A stretch of DNA of 64,000 nucleotides from Vibrio spartinae. GTDB taxonomy: Bacteria > Pseudomonadota > Gammaproteobacteria > Enterobacterales > Vibrionaceae. Below the pieces are notes generated by a model, which saw nothing but the letters and a program-made list of their open reading frames with translations, searched no databases and had not been told where the DNA came from. Shown piece by piece: positions 26,500 to 36,341 of the stretch (position 1 is the first letter of the stretch; each line of letters begins with the position of its first letter). The stretch covers positions 868,001 through 932,000 of the forward strand of contig NZ_AP024908.1 in assembly GCF_024347135.1 (NCBI RefSeq), written 5' to 3'. Position numbers and translations under genes: made by a program.

Positions 26500-27123
26500 A
26501 TGCACTACGCCATTCAAGTAGACTCAGCCACGACCGACTACCTCCAGATCACCGCTCGAAAAAAATCGCTGAAACACGTGCTTCTTCTCGTCGAGCAAGG
26601 CATGGTGTTATTGAAATTAGGCAAGCATGAATACGCAGCCACTGCAAACCAAGCTCTGTGGATCCCCTGCCAGTGTCTGCATGCATTAACGATTTTTCCG
26701 CAAACACGTCTGACTCGCATCGAATTTTCAGCTCGCCTGCGCCACAATTTTCCGCCTCAGGCGGGATTTGTGCCACTCAGCACCTTATGTCGCGCGGTAT
26801 TGGCACGCCTTGCCGAGACCACACCGCAAATGACGGTTTACCCACATCTGCTCGGTGTACTCACCGATGAAGTGCTGCATTTCCGCCCTGAGCTGCGTGA
26901 GAACAAATTCACGCATTTACTCAAGCAGTGGCAAACCCAGTCTCCTCAACCTGTTGAGGGTATTTCACCGGAAGTCCATCTCATTCTGCTATTACGTGAA
27001 GCACAGAAAAAAATGCAATCCGGTGTCTCCGCAAATCAAGTCGCCGATCAGCTTTTTGACGGACAACGGGCGCAACTTCACCAGTTGCGCCAGAGTTTGC
27101 TGGGATTAAACCGCGACATGTAA
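26500..27123 (+). CDS. AraC-type cupin protein lacking a clear DNA-binding half
   Basis: 207 residues from ATG 26500, chosen for the AGAGAGA seven bases upstream. Residues 10-90 are an AraC-type ligand-binding cupin (LLVEQGMVLLKLGKHEYAAT, then NQALWIPCQCLHALTIFP). The remaining half is helical, but the two helix-turn-helix motifs of AraC are not recognisable; QVADQLFDGQRAQLHQLRQS looks like a degenerate first one. It could be a shortened regulator acting by dimerising with others, or a separate cupin family. The acyltransferase gene is divergent, about 255 bases away. Confidence 0.6.
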   Translation: MHYAIQVDSATTDYLQITARKKSLKHVLLLVEQGMVLLKLGKHEYAATANQALWIPCQCLHALTIFPQTRLTRIEFSARLRHNFPPQAGFVPLSTLCRAVLARLAETTPQMTVYPHLLGVLTDEVLHFRPELRENKFTHLLKQWQTQSPQPVEGISPEVHLILLLREAQKKMQSGVSANQVADQLFDGQRAQLHQLRQSLLGLNRDM

Positions 27124-27190
27124 TGATGCTGCCGCACCATGAATCATGGCGTATCGCTTGACGGATACGCCGGTTGGATAACGTAATGCC

Positions 27191-29008
27191 TTAATAACTG
27201 ATCTCAAGGTCGGTATCCGGCACGCAGCAACACGCCAAGACCACCCCCGCTTGGCGATCTTTATCGTCCAATGCCGGGACATCCGGCTGAGACACTCGCC
27301 CTTGTGTCACTTTCACCCGGCAAGAGCCACACAATCCGGCCCGACAACTATTGCTGATTGCAATCCCCTGATCTTCCGCCTGTTCCAGCAACGTCTGTTG
27401 ATTATTCCCCGCCACCGTTTCGCCGTTCATTGTCAGCATCACGTTCAGATATGGCCGTTCAGCAATTTTCTGAGTCCCGAATGCTTCTTGATGATAATAG
27501 TGCGCCGGCAAACCTGCTTTCATCAGGAGGTTTTTCGCTTTTTTCATAAAGCCGTCCGGCCCGCAAACAAACACCTGCCGCCGTTCCACATCTTGCACCT
27601 GTCGCAAATGCGATAGGGAAAACCGCCCTTTCAGACCAAACCAGTCCTGCGGGGGCTGTGTGAGCGAAATAATGACCTTCAAACCAGAATGCTGATGATT
27701 CAAATGTTCTAACTCTTCACGACACGGAATATCATCCACCGAGCGGCACTGATGATAAAACACCACATCCCGCATTTGTTGATGATCCGCCAGATAGCGC
27801 AACATCGATAGCATCGGGGTCACGCCACTGCCGGCAGAGAGAAGCAACAACGGATAATGGGATGAATCGGACTGCAAATGAAACTGACCGCCCGGCGCTT
27901 GTGCCTGAAGGACATCTCCGATTTGAAAATGATCAAGCAACCAGTTCGACACCTGACCATCACTGACACGCTTGACTGAAATCGCCAGTCGTCCCGGCCG
28001 GGACGGACTGGAAGACAAGGTATAGTGACGATTGATCGTTTCCCTGTTGATGGTTAACGCAATCGGTAAATGCTGCCCCGGCTGATAAGTCAGGGTTTGT
28101 CCCTGCTGTGGCTCCAGCCAGAAGGTCACAAAATCCCGGGCGATCTCTTCTTTTTCGACACAAGTCAGCGTTTGCCACTGCGGTTGCTCATCCGGATATT
28201 GCTCTTTTTCTTTATATTCGAGCACTTCCACAACATCGTCGGCCTGAATCATCCCCGCAGTCCGAACCACCATATTCTGGCCGAAAAAAACACCGCCTGA
28301 TGTGCCGCGCCGGAATTGTAGCAATGTTTTCAGTGGCTCTTGCGACGCTCTCAACTGACCGCGCTCCGGCTCGACTGTGGCTAAAATACAGCGCTTACAG
28401 GGTTTAACGAGTTCAAATTCAGCGGTGCCGATCCGAATACGCTTCCAGCCATCTTCGGCAAAAGCTTCAGTACCGGAAACCACAATATTGGCTCGGAACT
28501 GTTGCATCACATGTTGCTCAGGACTGCGACGATTCAATTCATCCAATGAGCCTTGGCTGATGATCAGCAAGGGATAGCCATCCGCAAACCCAACCGTATT
28601 GCCAACCGATTCACGATAGCGCTGTGAATGCTCACCGGTAAAGACCAGTTCAACCTGCCGCTCAATCACTCGGCTAAACCAATCATTCGCTTCATCGGTG
28701 GTGGTGTAAGCCGTGAAGGAATCATGCCAAACCGTGGTGGCAATTTCCTGCATTTTAAAATCCGCATAGCGGATCCGCAGCGGCTCTTCACCCTCAACCT
28801 GAAACAGCACGCCGTCAGGCATCAGTGCCGAACGCACCGTCACCAGACGGGGAAATTTTCGCGCGGTCACCATGCTGCCGTCTGCTAACGCCAACATAAA
28901 GCGTCGATCAAATGCCAACCCTTCTTTATCCGCCCAGCTTTGTGATAGCGAAATTCCACCCACGGATTTCACCGGATAAATATGAATCTGATCGACTTTT
29001 GCTGACAT
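27191..29008 (-). CDS. MOSC domain-ferredoxin reductase-2Fe-2S fusion oxidoreductase
   Basis: 605 residues from ATG 29008, which has AAGGGA about nine bases upstream. Residues 1-260 are the MOSC N-terminal and MOSC domains (IHIYPVKSVGGISLSQSW, then CKRCILATVEPERG with the molybdenum-ligating Cys). About 285-510 is an FAD/NAD(P) ferredoxin-reductase module with HYTLSSSP and SAGSGVTPMLSMLRYL. The end is a plant-type 2Fe-2S ferredoxin, SCRAGLCGSCRV plus a later Cys. It resembles E. coli YcbX with a reductase built in, so it may reduce N-hydroxylated compounds with its own electron supply. A single gene, divergent from pyrC. Confidence 0.88.
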   Translation of the reverse strand: MSAKVDQIHIYPVKSVGGISLSQSWADKEGLAFDRRFMLALADGSMVTARKFPRLVTVRSALMPDGVLFQVEGEEPLRIRYADFKMQEIATTVWHDSFTAYTTTDEANDWFSRVIERQVELVFTGEHSQRYRESVGNTVGFADGYPLLIISQGSLDELNRRSPEQHVMQQFRANIVVSGTEAFAEDGWKRIRIGTAEFELVKPCKRCILATVEPERGQLRASQEPLKTLLQFRRGTSGGVFFGQNMVVRTAGMIQADDVVEVLEYKEKEQYPDEQPQWQTLTCVEKEEIARDFVTFWLEPQQGQTLTYQPGQHLPIALTINRETINRHYTLSSSPSRPGRLAISVKRVSDGQVSNWLLDHFQIGDVLQAQAPGGQFHLQSDSSHYPLLLLSAGSGVTPMLSMLRYLADHQQMRDVVFYHQCRSVDDIPCREELEHLNHQHSGLKVIISLTQPPQDWFGLKGRFSLSHLRQVQDVERRQVFVCGPDGFMKKAKNLLMKAGLPAHYYHQEAFGTQKIAERPYLNVMLTMNGETVAGNNQQTLLEQAEDQGIAISNSCRAGLCGSCRVKVTQGRVSQPDVPALDDKDRQAGVVLACCCVPDTDLEISY

Positions 29009-29220
29009 ACGACTTTCCCTTGTTTTTGAATCATGACCGATAAGCATATCATGATAAATCGCCCATCCAAGCGCAACGATTACCTTTTATCGAGCCGCCC
29101 GGATTTAATAGATGAAATGGATTACTTTTTCTTCTATGATTCACACGCATTCACTGAGTTCCCCCAAACCAACACGGGTGAACTGACATTTTAGCATCAG
29201 AGATAAAGGTGGAATCTTTC

Positions 29221-30258
29221 ATGACAATACTCACACTGACCCGACCCGACGACTGGCACGTACACCTGCGGGACGGAGACGTTTTGCCAGACACAGTCAG
29301 AGATATCAGTCGCTACAATGGCCGTGCCCTGATTATGCCCAATACGGTTCCACCGACCACCACCACCGACATGGCTCAGGCGTATCGCCAACGCATCATC
29401 GATGCTCAGCCTCAGCCCGGCTGCACGCCTCTGATGTCGCTTTATCTCACCGATAACACCACACCCGAAGAGATTCAACAGGCCAAATCATCCGGCGTTG
29501 TTGTGGCAGCCAAGCTGTACCCGGCCGGTGCAACTACCAATTCCGATTCGGGGGTCACCTCGGTCAGCACCATTTATCCCGTTCTCAAAACCATGCAAGA
29601 GACGGGCATGTTGCTACTGATCCACGGTGAAGTTACCCACCATGACGTTGATATTTTTGATCGGGAAGCCACCTTTCTGAGCGAAGTGCTGGCACCGATT
29701 GTGCGTGATTTCCCTGATTTGAAGATCGTCGTCGAACACATCACCACGGCGGATGCAGTCCGATTTGTGACACAAGCCGGCCCTAATGTCGCGGCCACGA
29801 TCACCGCGCACCATCTTTTGTATAACCGTAATCACATGTTGGTCGGTGGGATTAAGCCGCACTACTACTGTCTGCCGATCCTCAAACGCAATACGCATCA
29901 GCAAGCCCTGATTCAAGCCGCGACATCCGGCAGCCCGAAATTCTTCCTCGGCACCGACTCTGCCCCGCATACCAAAGCCAACAAAGAAAATGCCTGTGGC
30001 TGTGCCGGCTCTTATACCGCGCACGCTGCGATTGAACTGTATGCAGAAGTCTTTGAACAGGCGGGTAAATTGGAATCTCTCGAAGGCTTTGCCAGTCATC
30101 ACGGCCCGGATTTCTACGGCTTACCCCGTAATTCCGACACCATCACTCTGGTCAAGACCCCTTGGCAAGTGCCTGAAGTGATGCCGTTCGGCAGCGAAAC
30201 CGTCGTGCCGATCCGCGCTGGTGAAACCATCGCATGGCAGGTCAAATCAGACGCTTGA
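29221..30258 (+). CDS. pyrC: Dihydroorotase
   Basis: 345 residues. It closes the ring of carbamoyl-aspartate to dihydroorotate in pyrimidine synthesis. The binuclear zinc residues are visible: the HVH of [13 protein letters not shown], the lysine to be carboxylated in [27 protein letters not shown] and LGTDSAPH. This is the class II PyrC type, close in length to E. coli PyrC (348). I chose ATG 29221 over one four codons earlier because AAGGTGG lies eight bases before it and the conserved N-terminus starts there. It is a single gene. Confidence 0.95.
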   Translation: MTILTLTRPDDWHVHLRDGDVLPDTVRDISRYNGRALIMPNTVPPTTTTDMAQAYRQRIIDAQPQPGCTPLMSLYLTDNTTPEEIQQAKSSGVVVAAKLYPAGATTNSDSGVTSVSTIYPVLKTMQETGMLLLIHGEVTHHDVDIFDREATFLSEVLAPIVRDFPDLKIVVEHITTADAVRFVTQAGPNVAATITAHHLLYNRNHMLVGGIKPHYYCLPILKRNTHQQALIQAATSGSPKFFLGTDSAPHTKANKENACGCAGSYTAHAAIELYAEVFEQAGKLESLEGFASHHGPDFYGLPRNSDTITLVKTPWQVPEVMPFGSETVVPIRAGETIAWQVKSDA

Positions 30259-30447
30259 GCCTGTTGAGCGGGCATAGGCCCGCGATATAATCGTGGAAGA
30301 GTATATTGGTATTGGTGCAATCCGCTCTTTTCGTTATACGATAACAGCAGGGGGAAGGAACGGACTGCACATCATGATGCTAGTGCCGCAGGCTTCGGGA
30401 TAGACAGGGCCCATAGCAGAACGTTACAAATCACGCTAAACCGCTTG

Positions 30448-31446
30448 CTATATGCTTAATTTCTGTCCACTGACAATGTCAAGCAGTGCTTGATGAATCG
30501 ATTTTCTGTCGACATCAGCAGCTTCTTGGCACACAAAAGCCGCCCCTTCCTCTGCCAGTATCTTCACAGCCTGAGGCTTACAGTTTTGCATAAAACTGAA
30601 GTGTGATGCACCTTTGATTGTTTGGTAAGAAAGTTGCCTCTGGTGAGTCGTGATATAAGGCAGAATTTGTAATTTTGGCGGAATCGTCTTATCCAGTTCT
30701 CCACCAACAATCATGGTTTTGGCCGATAACGTCTCTAATGATTGCGGCAATATAGCAGGAACATAGCCCGGCGCGATGGCAATTGCTTTTGTGACACGTT
30801 CATCCCTGTAGTCACCAGCGATCATCTGATGATCCGGTTGAGAAAGGCCATGGAACGCATTGCCGTAATACTTACAAGAGTCATCACGGTGTTGATGACA
30901 ATATGTCTGATACCCCGAAATATCGAATCTGGCGCCGGCTAATGCCAGTGCAGTATAGCCGCCAAGCGAGTAACCGATGACTGTTATATTATCTTTGTCT
31001 ATATGGTTCGCGTAATCACTTGAGAGGATCTGATCGATCAGGAAAGAGACATCGCGCGGTTGCTCCCACATTCTCAGGACACGCTCAGGCGTCGCTTGCC
31101 CTGTGGTATACCCCGGATGGTTCGCTGACACAACGAAAGCACCATTCTCAGTCAGGTAGCTCCCCAGCCATGATAGGTTCTTCCAGTTCCCTGACGTGCC
31201 GTGAACGAGAATATACAGCGGTAACTTCTTCCCCGTTGGCGGTGCGTCTTTGACCGCTTTAAATCCATAGAAGGCAACGTTTGCAGCGAAAACGCTTTCT
31301 GCTTCCGACATCGCGGCAGGATAGAAAAGCCTAGTCTCGATGGTCCTCTGCCTTTCAAGATCGTGGTAGTTTTCTTCAGCGATCCCTATCGTTGCCCAGC
31401 TTGCCGAGCTGAAGCAACACAGAACACATAAGATGATTTTTCTCAT
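30448..31446 (-). CDS. Exported alpha/beta hydrolase
   Basis: About 332 residues. A signal peptide ends SSASWA, so the enzyme is exported. The alpha/beta hydrolase core shows the oxyanion strand LYILVHGTSGN, the nucleophile elbow TVIGYSLGGYTAL, an acid near VGGELDKTIP and the His in KGASHFSFM. The pattern resembles predicted dienelactone-hydrolase-like or PAF-acetylhydrolase-like proteins; the natural ester is unknown. The start is uncertain among three close ATG codons; AAGGAA favours the last, at 31446. Divergent from a small zinc-ribbon gene. Confidence 0.8.
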   Translation of the reverse strand: MRKIILCVLCCFSSASWATIGIAEENYHDLERQRTIETRLFYPAAMSEAESVFAANVAFYGFKAVKDAPPTGKKLPLYILVHGTSGNWKNLSWLGSYLTENGAFVVSANHPGYTTGQATPERVLRMWEQPRDVSFLIDQILSSDYANHIDKDNITVIGYSLGGYTALALAGARFDISGYQTYCHQHRDDSCKYYGNAFHGLSQPDHQMIAGDYRDERVTKAIAIAPGYVPAILPQSLETLSAKTMIVGGELDKTIPPKLQILPYITTHQRQLSYQTIKGASHFSFMQNCKPQAVKILAEEGAAFVCQEAADVDRKSIHQALLDIVSGQKLSI

Positions 31447-31572
31447 CATTTCCTTCATTCACTGATGTCAAAAGAAAAATATAACACAGTGTTAAAGTGT
31501 GCTGACATGTCAAACGTGAGAAAAGCGAAAATGGTACATTCATCAATGTATGACTATTTCAAGGATATCAGG

Positions 31573-31815
31573 ATGAAGACTAGATTTTGTGAAAATTGCG
31601 GGCAGGACACTGAGCACAAAGAGGTGATGAAGCAAAAACCATCGAAATACGGTCAATCTAAAAAAGAGCAGTTCAAAGCATTTCTGGATGGTTTCTTTAG
31701 TGGTTCTGCCGCCTCTTTACCTGCTGGCGCGTCGTTGGAGTTAACCGACAGATATGTCGTATGTACGATGTGTGGTAAAGAAACGTTAGACAATCATGGC
31801 ACTGCGTTTCAATAA
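31573..31815 (+). CDS. Small zinc-ribbon-like protein
   Basis: 80 residues starting MKTRFCENCGQDTEHK. Two Cys pairs, C-E-N-C near the N-terminus and C-T-M-C near the C-terminus, fit a zinc ribbon. The middle part (AFLDGFFSGSAASLPAGASL) is moderately hydrophobic and may be a membrane-touching helix. AAGGA lies about ten bases before this ATG; an upstream in-frame start exists but has less support and lies in sequence that does not look coding. I do not recognise the family. Confidence 0.6.
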   Translation: MKTRFCENCGQDTEHKEVMKQKPSKYGQSKKEQFKAFLDGFFSGSAASLPAGASLELTDRYVVCTMCGKETLDNHGTAFQ

Positions 31816-31905
31816 ATGACTGATCAGCCTTTGGGGATCCCTCAAGGAACAACTTTGATCTATATTCATGTTTAGTCTAACCCCAAATGTGATAGAAAAA
31901 ATACA

Positions 31906-32478
31906 ATGGAACGACAAGAAATCATGGAAAAGCTAGAGCGACTTGGTATCGAGAATGACCAGGCTCAATCTGATAAATCAAAGAAATATCTCAATATCAC
32001 AAGAGATACTGGTGAGTTTCTCTCTGTACTCGTGAAGGCCACCGGTGCAAATCAAATCTTAGAGATCGGCACATCTAACGGATATTCAACCATTTGGCTG
32101 GCGTCTGCACTTCAAGACAGCGGCATGGTTTACACAGTTGAAGCGAACCCGGAAAAGGTCAGAGAAGCCAGCGTCAACTTTGCAATAGCGAATGTTGGTT
32201 CAAAGGTGACTCAGCTAGTTGGTGACGTCAATGAAGTGCTAACCGATGTTCCTGAACAGATGGATTTTATTTTCCTCGATGCAGACCGAAAAACCTATGT
32301 CGCATTAGCTGAACGGTTATTTCAGTGCCTCAAGCCCGGTGGTCTGCTCGTTTGTGACAATGCGACTTCTCATCAAGATGAGCTTGAAGCATTTACATGC
32401 TGGTTAAGTCATCAAAGCAACCTCAGCACTTCATTAGTCCCCGTTGGTAAGGGGGAGTTGCTCGTTTACAAAAGCTAA
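31906..32478 (+). CDS. SAM-dependent O-methyltransferase family protein
   Basis: 190 residues. The SAM-binding motif is ILEIGTSNGYSTIWLASAL, followed by the acidic loop VYTVEANPEKV and the metal or active-site strand FIFLDADRKTYV and LLVCDNATSH. These match the catechol/caffeoyl-CoA O-methyltransferase type, which is metal-dependent. The substrate is unknown. It may be co-transcribed with the zinc-ribbon gene 90 bases upstream, but there is no overlap. Confidence 0.85.
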   Translation: MERQEIMEKLERLGIENDQAQSDKSKKYLNITRDTGEFLSVLVKATGANQILEIGTSNGYSTIWLASALQDSGMVYTVEANPEKVREASVNFAIANVGSKVTQLVGDVNEVLTDVPEQMDFIFLDADRKTYVALAERLFQCLKPGGLLVCDNATSHQDELEAFTCWLSHQSNLSTSLVPVGKGELLVYKS

Positions 32479-32614
32479 ACACGCGTCCAGCAAGGCATTC
32501 AGCTTGAGAAATAAGTTGATTATGAGGTCCGTGAGCGCCAGTTCTAAGTCTGCTCTGCTGCTCATATAAGAGGATCACTTTTTGAAATCGCGCATAAGTT
32601 GATTTTGCTACGAA

Positions 32615-33148
32615 CTATGACTTAAAAAATGGTAGATAAAAAGGCGCGACAATGACAATGGCAAAAAATAACCCAACGCCAACAAATTTTCCGACCGATG
32701 AAATTTTCTTGTTTAAATATATCAGTAATCCATCCATCAAAGCTGCTAACGCAGACACAACCAAAAGTTGCCACGGAAACGCCATTTTTATCCAGTCACT
32801 TAATTGCAAAATCATCAATAATATGAGAAACCAGAACATGCCAACAATCAGTGAGAACAGTTGAGCTTTAATTGACTTGAAAAAGTTTTCCCATTTTGAA
32901 TCGGGAGTGCCGAGGTAAAACAGCAATGATGAAAATATAAAAGCCATCATTGCACACCACATCGTATAGTATCCGTAACTTTCTTTTGAAAACAGTTGAA
33001 ATCCTATTTTAATGTTATCAAGACTTAAATGAATATTGGGGTGGATTGCAGAAATGAGACCACTACCGCACATCAAAAGAATGATCATCCCCCACGGTTT
33101 AAATAAATACTCAGCTGTCCAATCTGATTTTTGTTGCTGATCGTTCAT
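32615..33148 (-). CDS. Integral membrane protein, unknown
   Basis: 177 residues with about five hydrophobic helices (near residues 15-30, 55-78, 92-112, 122-142 and 152-174). No known family motif is seen. The bases are more AT-rich than the neighbours, which may mean transfer. A single gene with its own short upstream region. Confidence 0.65.
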   Translation of the reverse strand: MNDQQQKSDWTAEYLFKPWGMIILLMCGSGLISAIHPNIHLSLDNIKIGFQLFSKESYGYYTMWCAMMAFIFSSLLFYLGTPDSKWENFFKSIKAQLFSLIVGMFWFLILLMILQLSDWIKMAFPWQLLVVSALAALMDGLLIYLNKKISSVGKFVGVGLFFAIVIVAPFYLPFFKS

Positions 33149-33476
33149 TCTTCTTAATATCCTTACATTACAGTTGTTAGTATAATATTTTTCATCTAAT
33201 CGATTGAGTTAAAACGCATTATATGTCATCGGTCTAAACTGTAAACCACACCTCATGCGTTGTATTTATGCTTAGATCTTCGAGGGGTATGATATCTATG
33301 GTGTCAGACACTCACGAGTGACTGTTTAAAAAACAAGTCGGGCGATAACAGACACATCGAGATGCGTGATGTACACATCCCTGCATCGGAAACACGGGTC
33401 TATGAAGCCGATGGGGAAAATAGGCGAGAACAATTACAGCTCACGGTTTACAAAGACAATACGCCAAACATCCGGT

Positions 33477-34397
33477 TCACTGCGAAGAACGGGCAAACAG
33501 TCGGTGTCCCAATATCCATATCCCCGCCAAAATTAACCCAGCGAGAAAACCGATGAGACTCTGCCCGATGAGACGACCGACTGAATGCATCAGAGAGATA
33601 TCCGGTATCCAATGGACGAATGACTCAATACCATGATGCAATAACATAATCTGGTGAGTGATAATACTGCCCCCCACCAGAAACATCGCCAGCGTGCCGA
33701 CCACGGTCAGGATTTTCATAAACCGCGGAGCCGCGTGAATCAGCATCTGCCCTATCACATGAAAAATGCCCCGGCCTTGAGAACGTCGTTCGAGATAGAA
33801 TCCGAGATCATCGAGTTTGACAATCCCGGCGACCAATCCATAAACGCCCGCCGTCATTAATACCGCGACAAAACTCATCACTAAGATTTGATCAAGGGCT
33901 GACTGCCCCTGCACCGTCCCCAACGCAATGACAATGATCTCTGCGGACAGAATAAAATCGGTGCGGATTGCCCCTGCGACTTTACGCTTTTCATACGCTT
34001 CAAGAGACAGCGAACTCTCGTCCTCTTCCTGTTGTGCTTGTTCGGCGTCCTGATGTGGTGAATGACCATACTTTTCAATCACTTTCTCTGCCCCTTCAAA
34101 ACTGAGATATAACCCACCGAGCAACAACAATGGCATGATTAACCACGGAGCGACTTGGCTTAAACCCCACGCAATCGGGACGAGAATCACTTTATTGCGC
34201 AGCGAGCCTTTCGCAACGGCCCATACGACGGGAATTTCACGCTCAGCCGCCACACCAGAGACCTGCTGCGCATTCAGCGCCAGATCATCCCCCAGCACCC
34301 CGGCCGTCTTTTTGGCTGCCACTTTAGACATCACCGCAATATCGTCGAGCAGGGTCGCGATATCATCAAGAAGAGTAAGTAAGCTGACTCCGGCCAT
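33477..34397 (-). CDS. DUF808 (YedI-like) inner-membrane protein
   Basis: 306 residues. The DUF808 opening is diagnostic: SLLTLLDDIATLLDDIAVMS, then KVAAKKTAGVLGDDLALNAQ. About seven hydrophobic segments follow, so it sits in the inner membrane. E. coli YedI belongs here; the function is unknown. It ends in a short sequence overlapped by a small opposite-strand frame that I do not trust. A single gene. Confidence 0.88.
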   Translation of the reverse strand: MAGVSLLTLLDDIATLLDDIAVMSKVAAKKTAGVLGDDLALNAQQVSGVAAEREIPVVWAVAKGSLRNKVILVPIAWGLSQVAPWLIMPLLLLGGLYLSFEGAEKVIEKYGHSPHQDAEQAQQEEDESSLSLEAYEKRKVAGAIRTDFILSAEIIVIALGTVQGQSALDQILVMSFVAVLMTAGVYGLVAGIVKLDDLGFYLERRSQGRGIFHVIGQMLIHAAPRFMKILTVVGTLAMFLVGGSIITHQIMLLHHGIESFVHWIPDISLMHSVGRLIGQSLIGFLAGLILAGIWILGHRLFARSSQ

Positions 34398-34562
34398 AAA
34401 AAGGTTCTCTCATTCTGTCTTTATTGAAAATAAATCGGCTTGAAATGCGGCACTTATCATGACCCGATCCTCGGAGTAAGACAAGCACATCAATCCAGTA
34501 CCACATCATGGCAAAAAACCGCGAAGAAAAAGCGGGAAAATAAGGCAATAACGAGTGGATAC

Positions 34563-35369
34563 TCACTCATCAAGGGCGAGGAAACGGTGCTTATACTGCT
34601 CTGGGGTCACACCTGCATATTTTTTAAACATACTGATGAACGGGCTGGCCTGACGGTAACCCAGGGTGTACGCAACCTCTTTAACTGAGCAGCCACGACG
34701 CAGCAACTCCATCGAATGCAGGTAGCGAACCCGCATCCGCCACTCGGTGAAACTCATCCCTAGTTCACTCTGACAACAGCGTGCCAGTGTCCGTTCCGTG
34801 GTATGTACCCGCGCTGCCCAAATTTTTAAAGGGGTATCATCGGCAGGATTGTCTTCAACCGCTGCCAGGATTGGCGAGAGATATTTATGGGTTGATGAGG
34901 GTAAGAAATGGAGTTCGGTCTCCTGCGCGGACAGTTGATCGAGCAAAACCTCAATCAGTCGCTGATCCGCTTCGCTCTGCGGTACACTCACATGCCGCTG
35001 GCGAAAATCTTCAATAATCGCCTGCACAATCGGTGTGATTTTCAGTAAGCTGGTCTGCTGCGGAAATGCCGGGGTCAGGGACTGATCAATATTGAGCGAG
35101 CAGTAATCGAGCGGCTTGCGATTATAGCTGCGATGCACGACACCAGCCGGTACCCAGATCGCCAAATGCGGGGGCGCAAGAAAGCGAGTTGCCTCGGCTT
35201 CCATTTCTAAAATGCCACCGGAAATTAGTTGCACTTGCCCCCAAGGATGGCTGTGAATGCGTGTTTCCGTATTCGAAACAAACGCTTCGAAATTCATAAA
35301 AACATCTGAAGGTGCCTGTTTCACGGCAAACTGAGGATGAAGCCGCCAAGTCGATTTATTTTTTCTCAT
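34563..35369 (-). CDS. AraC-family transcriptional regulator
   Basis: 268 residues from ATG 35369, chosen over a GTG two codons earlier because GAGG lies five bases upstream. The N-terminal cupin (RIHSHPWGQVQLISGGILEM and AIWVPAGVVHRS) binds a small ligand or metal. The C-terminal double helix-turn-helix is complete: IWAARVHTTERTLARCCQSE, then CSVKEVAYTLGYRQASPFIS. This cupin-plus-HTH layout is the NimR/RclR-like short type. There is no divergent partner with an obvious link; OsmC lies 82 bases upstream in the same direction, so the two could be linked. Confidence 0.88.
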   Translation of the reverse strand: MRKNKSTWRLHPQFAVKQAPSDVFMNFEAFVSNTETRIHSHPWGQVQLISGGILEMEAEATRFLAPPHLAIWVPAGVVHRSYNRKPLDYCSLNIDQSLTPAFPQQTSLLKITPIVQAIIEDFRQRHVSVPQSEADQRLIEVLLDQLSAQETELHFLPSSTHKYLSPILAAVEDNPADDTPLKIWAARVHTTERTLARCCQSELGMSFTEWRMRVRYLHSMELLRRGCSVKEVAYTLGYRQASPFISMFKKYAGVTPEQYKHRFLALDE

Positions 35370-35451
35370 CAGCACCTCATCATCGACTGATTTTTACACC
35401 ATCATTTTTGTTTATTTTTCTGTTCTGTAACGTATTCACCAACGCATGGCA

Positions 35452-35871
35452 TCAGCAATTTTCAGTATCCGCTGCAATGATTTCCCAGCTATGACGCATT
35501 TCTACGCCTTGTCCGAGCATCAGACAGACGGAGCAGTATTTCTCCAGTGAATCGGCGGTCACTTTGCTCACAATCGCCGGATCCAGTGCTTCACCGGCAA
35601 CCTGAAAATGGATATGGATCTGAGTAAACAGACGCGGCGCTGTATCACGACGCTCCGTAGTCAGCTTCGCCCGGCAGTCGGTGACTCGCTGCCCTGCCGA
35701 TTTCAGCCCGTCAACGACATCGACTGAGCTACAGCCTCCGGCAGCCATCAATACCATTTCCATCGGACTCGGTGCCGTTTTACCACCGCTGCCATCCATG
35801 ACAATCGAATGACCCGACCCGGACTGACCCATAAATTTCAATCCATCAACCCAAGTAACCTCAGCTTGCAT
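35452..35871 (-). CDS. yhfA: OsmC-family protein, YhfA type
   Basis: 139 residues. It aligns by eye with E. coli YhfA throughout: MQAEVTWVDGLKFMGQSGSG, then APSPMEMVLMAAGGCSSVDV and LEKYCSVCLMLGQGVE. The two redox-active Cys residues of the OsmC fold are in GGCSSVD and YCSVCL. The family reduces organic hydroperoxides, though YhfA itself is uncharacterised. I chose ATG 35871 because AAGG lies eight bases before it; a start five codons earlier is possible. In Gammaproteobacteria yhfA is often near crp, but not in this window. Confidence 0.88.
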   Translation of the reverse strand: MQAEVTWVDGLKFMGQSGSGHSIVMDGSGGKTAPSPMEMVLMAAGGCSSVDVVDGLKSAGQRVTDCRAKLTTERRDTAPRLFTQIHIHFQVAGEALDPAIVSKVTADSLEKYCSVCLMLGQGVEMRHSWEIIAADTENC

Positions 35872-35936
35872 ATGCTTAACCTTCATCTATTGAAAACGCA
35901 GCTTATCCTACACACCGTTAACCGGAATGCAAATAG

Positions 35937-35968
35937 AAAACCCCATCAAGCGAGGCTTGATGGGGTTT
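35937..35968 (-). terminator. Terminator of the CsrB-like RNA
   Basis: A 13-bp stem AACCCCATCAAGC/GCTTGATGGGGTT with a three-base loop, followed on the minus strand by TTTTCTATTT. Confidence 0.9.
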
Positions 35969-36181
35969 CGGTTCTTACTTGCAGCAATCCAGCTACTCAA
36001 TGTGCTCCCTGCATCTATTCCCTGATAGTCTGCTGAGTCCTTCAGCGCATTCCATTACATCGCCATCTTGGCGGGTGTCCCTTTGCGATCCATGCCGATG
36101 AGTCATCCTGAACCATCGAATCTTCTTCCTGAAGATGACCAATCCTTGGGCCTTTCCTGTTCCTGTCAGCATCCTACCGAC
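35937..36181 (-). ncRNA. csrB-like: CsrB-family regulatory RNA
   Basis: A transcript of about 245 nt is predicted on the minus strand. It contains 13 GGA motifs, many as CAGGA, AGGGA or AAGGA and several in small hairpin loops, the hallmark of RNAs that titrate the CsrA/RsmA protein. It ends at a strong terminator (35939-35967). A plausible promoter lies just before 36181 and a perfect VarA/GacA box lies about 170 bases upstream, the distance seen in other Gammaproteobacteria. No conserved reading frame is present. It should relieve CsrA repression when VarS/VarA is active. The length is near E. coli CsrC (245 nt); V. cholerae has three such RNAs, and which one this matches is unclear. Confidence 0.88.
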
Positions 36182-36187
36182 AGTTTC

Positions 36188-36216
36188 AGAATACGCGAAT
36201 TCGATTTTCGTGCAAA
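36188..36216 (-). promoter_or_regulatory. Predicted promoter of the CsrB-like RNA
   Basis: On the minus strand TTTGCA (36216-36211) and TATTCT (36193-36188) are spaced 17 bases apart, placing the transcript start near 36181, just before the first GGA motif. Confidence 0.55.
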
Positions 36217-36341
36217 TCATCGGGACAAAAACAATCGCACCGACGGACTTCACAAAAATCAAAAAGTACATATCTATCATGCAATTAAAATATTAATGTG
36301 CATATAAGACTGACATACAAACAGCCATATCTCACAAACCA

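Noticed and set aside
30266..30283. GCGGGC/GCCCGC hairpin after pyrC
   Set aside because: The stem is short and no T-run follows, so I do not call it a terminator.
33362..33556. 64-codon plus-strand frame overlapping the end of the DUF808 gene
   Set aside because: It reads partly like protein, but it overlaps a well-supported gene by 80 bases and has no family or clear ribosome binding site.
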